11,616 nucleotides of DNA from NCBI GenBank assembly GCA_903874585.1, contig CAIQSY010000176.1, positions 1 through 11,616 on the forward strand, in the 5' to 3' direction. This document shows positions 6,825-11,616 of the stretch, one piece after another. Every line of letters starts with the position of its first letter. The stretch's first letter is position 1. The notes beneath the pieces are model-generated. The model saw only the letters and a list, made by a program, of their open reading frames with translations, was not told the origin of the DNA and did not search any database. The translations under genes and the position numbers were made by a program. This DNA is from an uncultured Chlorobiaceae bacterium (GTDB lineage: Bacteria; Bacteroidota; Chlorobiia; Chlorobiales; Chlorobiaceae).

Positions 6825-7703
6825 CTACATCATAACGTCAGGGAATGCATAACGAATAGCGTATCCTGCGAGAAAACTTAAGGCAGCTACCGTAAAACTA
6901 ATTCCCACCATCTCAAAAAAGCGGCTTTTAAACGGCAAATCGCGAGCAACCGAGATGTAATAGTTGAAAAAACCTATAATGCAGATGGCAATAAAAAATG
7001 CGATGCCAAGGCAGATATAAGGATCAACAAGAAAGAGATAGGGCGAAATAAGAGCAACGACTGTAAAAATATAGGCAACACCGGTATAAAACGATGCAAG
7101 AAAAGGGTTTTTGCCACCTGGGTCAGTTTTCGTTGAAAGATAACCCGATGCCGCCATCGAAAGTGCTGCCGCAATTCCGGTAATCGACGCCGTAAAAGCC
7201 ACAACAGTCGTATTCTGCAGCGCGAACGTGAGACCTGCCAGCACACCCATAAGCTCAACCAGTGCATCATTCAACCCAAGCACAATGGAGCCAGTGTACT
7301 TCAGGCGATCTTCATCAAGCAGCGTCAGCAGTGCCTGTTCATGCTCCTCTTCGTCTCGAATAATACCGTTCACCTCTTTGTACATTGATGGAAAACGGCT
7401 GTAAACAGCGTGTGCATGATGCTCACCATTTTCCATCAACTTGATACCAAAGGTAAAGCCAAACAACGTGCTGATCATGGTATAAAACCATACTTTAAAA
7501 CTATCCGGCGCAACATCTTTGCGCGTATAGTTTTTCCAGACGTTGTAATGACGCATCTCATCATCAGCAATCTGTGCAAGAATTCGGCGATTTTTAATAC
7601 CGCTCACCTTGGTTGACAGATTTTTGTAGATGTGGTACTCGGTTATCTCATTTTTCTGAAAAACCGCCATCTCTCTGGCATCAAATTCCCTTCCCTTATT
7701 CAC
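6825..7703 (-). CDS. ferritin-like/VIT-CCC1 membrane protein (MbfA-type iron/manganese transporter)
   Basis: A 292-residue fusion. Residues 1-130 form a rubrerythrin/ferritin-like four-helix domain with two ExxH motifs (E49-H52 in IADDEMRHY, E118-H121 in RDEEEHEQ) and partner glutamates E19/E22 and E91/E94, fitting a di-metal site. Residues 138-292 are a VIT1/CCC1-type membrane domain with about five hydrophobic helices (roughly 140-162, 166-189, 205-223, 228-249, 266-287). The first contains GLNDALVELMGVLAGL, the family signature with a metal-binding aspartate. The layout matches membrane-bound ferritin A (MbfA), an iron exporter known in alpha-proteobacteria, so export or detoxification of Fe2+ or Mn2+ across the inner membrane is likely. 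The start is GTG 7703, with an in-frame stop shortly upstream; ATG 7670 is an alternative. It follows htpG by 30 bases without a terminator, so the two are probably co-transcribed and stress-linked (inference). Confidence 0.85.
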   Translation of the reverse strand: MNKGREFDAREMAVFQKNEITEYHIYKNLSTKVSGIKNRRILAQIADDEMRHYNVWKNYTRKDVAPDSFKVWFYTMISTLFGFTFGIKLMENGEHHAHAVYSRFPSMYKEVNGIIRDEEEHEQALLTLLDEDRLKYTGSIVLGLNDALVELMGVLAGLTFALQNTTVVAFTASITGIAAALSMAASGYLSTKTDPGGKNPFLASFYTGVAYIFTVVALISPYLFLVDPYICLGIAFFIAICIIGFFNYYISVARDLPFKSRFFEMVGISFTVAALSFLAGYAIRYAFPDVMM

Positions 7704-7733
7704 GAATTCACTGGTTTACGTTATTGAATCCTC

Positions 7734-9632
7734 TCATCTGGAGAGTGTCGCTGCCTCAATCAACTCATTCATTCTCGACAAAAATGCTGTGGTCGAATCA
7801 AGACCGCCTTCAAGAAAAAGTGCCCCTTCATAAAGCTGCTTGATAACCGTTTTAATCAGCGGGTTGCCCGCATCAGCAATCATCATTCCCGAAAGGTTGC
7901 GGATAATCGGATGCGATGTATTGACTTCCAGAATCCTTTTGGCTGCAGGCATATTCAGATTAGCCTGCATCATCTTCATCATCTTTTCCATCTGGCTGTC
8001 CAGCCCATCCTTGCCACTTACCAGCGTCACTGGGGAATTGACCAGCCGGTGCGACTCAATCACATCCTCAATATCCTCGCCAAGTGTCTCACGGAAAAGC
8101 TGAAGCACTGAAGAGAGAAGATTCTCCGGCAGTGGCTCTGCGCCCTCTCTGGCTGGTTGCTGCTTTGAAAAATCTATGTCAGGCTTTTCAATGGATTTCA
8201 GTGGCTTTTTATCGTACTCATGAATTGACGGAATAACAAAAACATCAACCGGATCGCTGAGCAACAGCACCTCAATACCCATATTCTGGAAATACTCAAG
8301 ATTAGGATGTGCAAGCAGTTGACTGCGACTTGTTCCAGAATGGTAGTAAATCTCTTTCTGATCTGCGCCCATTCTATCGGAATACTCCTTGAGCGTCACA
8401 TACTCACCCTCGGCAGTTTTTGTGCTTTCGAATCGCAACAGATCGATCAGCTTCTCACGATTGGTAAAGTCCGTGTTCAGACCAATTTTGATGATAGGAC
8501 CAAATGCCTTGTAAAAGGTCTTGAACTTTTCCGGCTGCTCTTTGGCAAGCGTTTCAAACCAGCCAAGAATTTTGCCGGTAAGGATCTGCCGGATTTTGGC
8601 CATCACCGGACTTGACTGCACTACCTCGCGCGAAACATTGAGCGAAAGATCTTCAGTATCAACAACGCCCGCGATAAAACGCAGATATTCGGGAAGAAGA
8701 TCACGGCACTCATTCTGTATGAGCACTTTTTTCACGTAGAGCTGTGGACCATGATTTTCGAGCTCGCCCTGACGGTACAGCATGTCAGGCGGAGCCTCTT
8801 GTGGCAAGAAGAGCAGCGCCTTGAACGTGACCATACCCTCAACGGAAACGGGGAGATAGTCGAGAGGATCACTATAATCGTTAGCGATAAACTTGTAAAA
8901 CTCATTGACCTCCTCAGCCTTCAACTCGCTCTTGGAACGCTGCCAGAGCGCCATAATGCTGTTGACCTGCTTGTCGGCAAGATAGATCGGAAAATCAACA
9001 AAATTGGAGTATTTTTTGATAATCTGCTCAACACGATACTCCTCCGCGAACTCTTTATACTCCTCTTTAAGTTTGAACGAAATCGTAGTACCACGATCAA
9101 TTTTATCAATCTTTTCGATAGTATAGGTGCCTTGGCCACCGGAACGCCAGCGATACCCCTGCGAATCTGGGCGAGCGCTGCGTGTCTCGACCGTCACCTC
9201 TTCAGTGACCATGAAAACGGAATAGAAACCTACGCCGAACTGGCCAATCAAGTTGCCATCGAGCTGTTGCTGCTGCTCTTTCAGAGCCTGCATAAAACTG
9301 AGCGTTCCCGACTTCGCAACCGTGCCGAGATTGGCAATCAGCTCCTCTTCAGTCATACCAACGCCACTATCTTGAATGGCAAAGGTCATCTCTTCGGCAT
9401 CGATGCTTATCTTAACCGCAAGTTCTGCCTCTTTATCGAGAATATCCTGATCGGTCAGCGCATTGAAACGCACTTTACTCAGTGCATCAGAGGCGTTTGA
9501 AATCAACTCCCTGAGATAGATTTCAGGGTGCGTATAGAGTGAGTGAACAATAAGGTCCAAAAGCTGCTTCATCTCAGCCTTGTATTCAAACTCCTGGACT
9601 GGCATGTTGCTGTTATTCGTGTCGTTGCTCAT
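7734..9632 (-). CDS. htpG: molecular chaperone HtpG (bacterial Hsp90)
   Basis: A 632-residue cytosolic ATP-dependent chaperone of normal length for bacterial Hsp90. The N-terminal GHKL ATPase domain shows YLRELISNASDALSK (39-53; catalytic E42 and Mg-binding N46), IQDSGVGMT (86-94; adenine-binding D88) and GQFGVGFYS (130-138; ATP lid glycines). The middle domain contains the conserved GVVDTEDLSLNVSRE stretch with the ATP-contacting arginine. The C-terminal dimerisation domain includes NPLIKTVIKQLYEGALFLEGG. As in other bacterial forms, the eukaryotic MEEVD tail is absent. The ATG at 9632 is followed by a short polar tail typical of variable HtpG starts, and no Shine-Dalgarno sequence precedes it. 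It is transcribed before the ferritin-like/VIT gene and lies 94 bases downstream of neuB. No sigma32-type or CIRCE element was seen upstream. Confidence 0.97.
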   Translation of the reverse strand: MSNDTNNSNMPVQEFEYKAEMKQLLDLIVHSLYTHPEIYLRELISNASDALSKVRFNALTDQDILDKEAELAVKISIDAEEMTFAIQDSGVGMTEEELIANLGTVAKSGTLSFMQALKEQQQQLDGNLIGQFGVGFYSVFMVTEEVTVETRSARPDSQGYRWRSGGQGTYTIEKIDKIDRGTTISFKLKEEYKEFAEEYRVEQIIKKYSNFVDFPIYLADKQVNSIMALWQRSKSELKAEEVNEFYKFIANDYSDPLDYLPVSVEGMVTFKALLFLPQEAPPDMLYRQGELENHGPQLYVKKVLIQNECRDLLPEYLRFIAGVVDTEDLSLNVSREVVQSSPVMAKIRQILTGKILGWFETLAKEQPEKFKTFYKAFGPIIKIGLNTDFTNREKLIDLLRFESTKTAEGEYVTLKEYSDRMGADQKEIYYHSGTSRSQLLAHPNLEYFQNMGIEVLLLSDPVDVFVIPSIHEYDKKPLKSIEKPDIDFSKQQPAREGAEPLPENLLSSVLQLFRETLGEDIEDVIESHRLVNSPVTLVSGKDGLDSQMEKMMKMMQANLNMPAAKRILEVNTSHPIIRNLSGMMIADAGNPLIKTVIKQLYEGALFLEGGLDSTTAFLSRMNELIEAATLSR

Positions 9633-9639
9633 AATTGAA

Positions 9640-9668
9640 ATAATACTTTTTTAACAGAAAATTCTGAA
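9640..9668 (-). promoter_or_regulatory. possible promoter for htpG, almost leaderless
   Basis: On the minus strand TTCAGA (9668-9663), 17 bases and TATTAT (9645-9640) precede the htpG ATG by seven bases. The -10 matches the consensus at five of six positions and the -35 at four. If used, transcription would start at or one base before the start codon. The region is AT-rich, so a chance match is possible. Confidence 0.3.
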
Positions 9669-9726
9669 CGAAACACCTGCCGATCATTAATGACTCGACC
9701 GTGGTAACAAGAGAAACACTGCAAGA

Positions 9727-10596
9727 TCAAGAGCGCCGTAACTTTTTACGTGCTGCTGCTTCACCATCATACACACGCTTAACACCATCTCCAAGTGCTT
9801 GTTCAATATCTCGAATATTAGAAACAAGGCGTGCCATTCCAGAAAGCTCAACAGAAGCAGCCTGATCAGATCCCCACATGGCACGATCAAGGGTGACATG
9901 ACGCTCAACAAAGGTAGCACCAAGCGCCACTGCCGCCCAAGTGGTTGAAAGCCCAACTTCATGGCCAGAATAACCAATCGGCACCGTTGGATAAAGTCCT
10001 TTAAGCGACGTAATCATCCGAAGATTCAGCTCATTAACCGGTGATGGATACGTAGAATTCGTATGGGCAATGAGAAGATTATCGGTTCCCAGCTCTTCGA
10101 CCGTTTTTTCAACTTCATCCATGGTTGACATACCGGTAGAGATAATAAGCGGACGCTTGGTTGAAGCTGTTTTGTTCAGCAACGGTAGATCGGTTAATGA
10201 CGCAGATGCTGCCTTGTAACAGGGCGGATCAAACTGCTCCATAAAATCAACCGACTCCTCATCCCAGCAAGATGCAAACCACAGAATACCATGTTCCTTG
10301 CAGTAACGATCTATTTCGAGATACTCGTCGTGCCCAAACTCCACCTTGTAGCGGTAGTCGATGTACTTCATGCGCCCCCAAGGGGTGTCGCGCTCGATGT
10401 CGCGCTGATCCTTCGGCACACAAAGCTCTGGAGTACGCTTCTGAAACTTTACGGCATCACAGCCCGCATGAGCCGCACCTTCAATAAGCTTTTTGGCAAC
10501 CTCCATCGACCCATTATGATTGATGCCAATTTCAGCAATAACAAATACGGGATAACCATCCCCTACCATTCTTTTTCCTACTGCGACTTCCGCCAT
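9727..10596 (-). CDS. neuB: NeuB-family nonulosonic acid synthase, short form without SAF domain
   Basis: Enzymes of this family condense phosphoenolpyruvate with N-acetylmannosamine, mannose-6-phosphate or related sugars to make sialic-acid-like nine-carbon acids. The 289 residues cover only the TIM barrel. FVIAEIGINHNGS (18-30) is the PEP-site signature, followed by DAVKFQKRTPEL (47-58), IISTGMST (151-158), HTNSTYP (178-184, replacing the usual HC.S.YP), GYSGHEVG (208-215, usually GYSDH) and ERHVTLDR (231-238). It ends at KKLRRS, where longer NeuB proteins continue into the antifreeze-like SAF domain that covers the active site of the partner subunit. No SAF-like coding was found in any frame downstream, so this is a short family type and not a recent break. 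It follows a KdsC-type phosphatase gene by 84 bases, pointing to a 9-phosphate pathway for KDN or a sialic-like sugar. The exact substrate is not determined. Confidence 0.85.
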   Translation of the reverse strand: MAEVAVGKRMVGDGYPVFVIAEIGINHNGSMEVAKKLIEGAAHAGCDAVKFQKRTPELCVPKDQRDIERDTPWGRMKYIDYRYKVEFGHDEYLEIDRYCKEHGILWFASCWDEESVDFMEQFDPPCYKAASASLTDLPLLNKTASTKRPLIISTGMSTMDEVEKTVEELGTDNLLIAHTNSTYPSPVNELNLRMITSLKGLYPTVPIGYSGHEVGLSTTWAAVALGATFVERHVTLDRAMWGSDQAASVELSGMARLVSNIRDIEQALGDGVKRVYDGEAAARKKLRRS

Positions 10597-10601
10597 ACTT
10601 T

Positions 10602-10607
10602 ATTATA
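10602..10607 (-). promoter_or_regulatory. perfect TATAAT -10 box just before neuB
   Basis: TATAAT (minus strand, 10607-10602) ends five bases before the neuB ATG. No good -35 box is found at 16-18 bases upstream. If it works as a promoter, the transcript would start at the start codon and be leaderless. The neuB start itself has no Shine-Dalgarno sequence, which fits, but chance in AT-rich DNA cannot be excluded. Confidence 0.3.
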
Positions 10608-10680
10608 CCGTGATAAGACGAACCAGCCATAACTGCATAAAGCATGTCTGTATTCGATAATTAAATAAACAAAAATATAC

Positions 10681-11199
10681 TCAAGAATTTCTTAACGCAA
10701 TAAGCCACTCAGCAAAATCGCGAAAGGCTCCATGTCCGCCATCAGCCTTGGCTTGATAATGGCTGCATGGCTGAACAAATACTGTTGCATCACGAGGGCA
10801 CGCTGTTAATCCCTCACGAGCAATCTCCTCCATAATGGCAACATCGTTCACATCATCACCTATATAAGCTAAATCACCGCGTTGAAGACCAGTATCAGCA
10901 AGTACCGTGTCGAGCATCGATAATTTATCGTGAACACCAAGATAGAGACGCGGCATACGAAGCTTTTCAGTCCGCTTTTTCAGACTTGGCGACACCTCAC
11001 CAGTCATAATAGTGGTCTCAATACCAATATTTCGCAAGCGCTCAACCCCCATTCCATCTCGAATGGAATAACGCTTCAACTCCTCGCCTCGTTCAGAGTA
11101 ATAAACGCCAGTATCGGTAAACACTCCGTCATTATCCGCTATAACCAGCTTAATCCGTAACGCCCTCTGAGTGAGCTCAGCAAGTGATAATGACTGCAT
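10681..11199 (-). CDS. KdsC-type HAD phosphatase, probably nonulosonate-9-phosphate phosphatase
   Basis: A 172-residue C0-type HAD phosphatase (no cap domain; family members are usually tetramers, about 160-190 residues). Catalytic motifs are complete: DNDGVFTD (22-29; nucleophile D22, acid/base D24), T66 in MTGEVS, K92 in VHDKL, and GDDVNDVAIM (114-123). DGMGVERL (48-55) and GGHGAFRDFAEWL near the C-terminus are also typical. Kdo-8-phosphate phosphatases carry TGR at motif II; here it is TGE, with E68 and K79 eleven residues apart. From memory, that pair and spacing mark Bacteroides KDN-9-phosphate phosphatase. Together with the neuB gene downstream, removal of the 9-phosphate from KDN or a sialic-like acid is more likely than Kdo synthesis. 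Start is ATG 11199; an in-frame GTG at 11220 is possible and neither has a good Shine-Dalgarno sequence. Confidence 0.8.
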   Translation of the reverse strand: MQSLSLAELTQRALRIKLVIADNDGVFTDTGVYYSERGEELKRYSIRDGMGVERLRNIGIETTIMTGEVSPSLKKRTEKLRMPRLYLGVHDKLSMLDTVLADTGLQRGDLAYIGDDVNDVAIMEEIAREGLTACPRDATVFVQPCSHYQAKADGGHGAFRDFAEWLIALRNS

Positions 11200-11333
11200 A
11201 AAAATGATAAGGTTGATCACACTGAAAAAATATCAATCGGCAACAAAGCTTAGAATATAGGACTTTTCCATCTTATTACACGAATGATAGAATGGTTGTA
11301 GGTTTATTGTATATGAAGAAAGCCACATAAACG

Positions 11334-11365
11334 AACAAAGCCACCCAATGACGAGTGGCTTTGTT
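11334..11365 (-). terminator. strong hairpin terminator after the right-edge gene
   Basis: AACAAAGCCAC (11334-11344) and GTGGCTTTGTT (11355-11365) form a perfect 11-bp stem with a 10-base loop. It lies 56 bases past the stop at 11422-11424 of the split right-edge gene and before the phosphatase gene, so it probably ends leftward transcription. The T-rich part (GGCTTTGTTCGTTT) is partly inside the stem. A further AAAGCCAC copy at 11319-11326 could pair with the same arm instead. Confidence 0.65.
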
Positions 11366-11421
11366 AGAAAAGAATTTACACTATTGTGAAGTTATCACGA
11401 ATGATAAACTCCATAAAAGAA

Positions 11422-11616
11422 TTAATGAACCTGAGAAGTTGGCTTTGCACCTGGCTTGTGAATAGTACGAGTTTTTGCCTTTATACCCCCTCTTGTTCCA
11501 GCTTTTGTTGTTTTAACCCACCACTATTAGTAAAGTTACCTATGATATAGCTATGATTAAACAATAAATTACCAGCATTTACATCAACAGTAATACCAGC
11601 ACTTGTCATGTCAGCA
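11422..11616 (-). pseudogene. C-terminal end of an unrecognised protein, reading frame split by a -1 shift
   Basis: Two good leftward frames abut here. The first, entering from the window edge (codons from 11615), reads ADMTSAGITVDVNAGNLL, then FNHSYIIGNFTNSGGL, and would stop at 11483-11481 after a poor tail. The second frame begins to look coding exactly where the first fails: KTTKAGTRGGIKAKT, then RTIHKPGAKPTSQVH and a TAA at 11424-11422. A -1 shift at the A-AAA-C run (11514-11510) joins them into one tail, ...FTNSGGLKTTKAGTRGG.... The first part is glycine/asparagine/threonine-rich in the manner of beta-helix or adhesin-like surface proteins; the end is basic. No family is recognised. Whether the split is a mutation, a sequencing error in a homopolymer or programmed slippage cannot be decided here. 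The gene starts beyond the window. Confidence 0.5.

Noticed and set aside
8751..9500. 249-residue plus-strand open frame antisense to htpG
   Set aside because: It is long, but its protein has no family look and the opposite strand encodes intact Hsp90 motifs; long antisense frames are common opposite such genes.
9687..9977. Possible frameshift at the end of neuB hiding a C-terminal SAF domain
   Set aside because: I read on past the stop in the neuB frame and the +1 frame (which gives DLAVFLLLPRSSH and stops) and found no SAF-like sequence; only 94 bases separate neuB from htpG, too short for the domain.
1..11616. tRNA, rRNA, CRISPR array, riboswitch or integron/attachment sites
   Set aside because: No cloverleaf, regularly spaced repeats, conserved rRNA stretches or recognisable riboswitch core were seen on either strand.

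Overview
The window reads as chromosomal DNA of an anaerobic bacterium, most likely a green sulfur bacterium (Chlorobiaceae: Chlorobium, Pelodictyon or Prosthecochloris). That assignment is an inference. It rests on a fumarase I / biotin-dependent pyruvate carboxylase pair (enzymes that fit the reductive TCA cycle), moderate G+C content, weak Shine-Dalgarno use and the general look of the proteins. No rRNA, tRNA or CRISPR array is present. Nearly every gene lies on the minus strand, so transcription runs right to left; one gene is on the plus strand.

Left accessory edge (1-1100): the N-terminal 227 codons of an IS1634-family transposase run off the left edge. The element appears to end near position 800, inside a gene for a small addiction-module antitoxin. 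The antitoxin keeps its promoter and first 42 codons and then breaks at the IS end. A strong intrinsic terminator at 1049-1086 separates this area from the next operon.

Central-metabolism block (1103-5080, minus): universal stress protein, then class I fumarate hydratase, then pyruvate carboxylase subunit B (carboxyltransferase plus biotin carrier). Gaps are 30 and 36 bases, so this is probably one operon. The last two enzymes connect pyruvate, oxaloacetate, malate and fumarate.

Middle (5081-6824): a divergent promoter region with a good sigma70-type promoter and an inverted repeat around its -10 box drives the only plus-strand gene, a fusion of an aminoglycoside-phosphotransferase-like kinase with a P-loop kinase/ATPase. 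It converges on the next operon with only seven bases between stop codons. A 10-bp hairpin inside its 3' end may terminate the opposing operon.

Stress block (6825-9632, minus): htpG (Hsp90), then a ferritin-like/VIT membrane fusion of the MbfA type, predicted to export or detoxify iron or manganese.

Sugar block (9727-11199, minus): a HAD phosphatase of the KdsC type followed by a short NeuB-type synthase without the C-terminal SAF domain. The phosphatase has a TGE motif and a Glu/Lys pair eleven residues apart, which I remember from KDN-9-phosphate phosphatase. The pair therefore looks like steps two and three of nonulosonic (sialic-like) acid synthesis for a cell-surface glycan, not Kdo synthesis.

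Right edge (11200-11616): AT-rich DNA with a strong hairpin terminator and the C-terminal end of an unrecognised glycine/asparagine-rich protein. Its reading frame is split by a -1 shift at an A-AAA-C run. I see no clearly unprecedented multi-gene system. The best leads are the nonulosonate pair, the htpG/ferritin-VIT linkage, the IS-broken antitoxin and the split right-edge frame.
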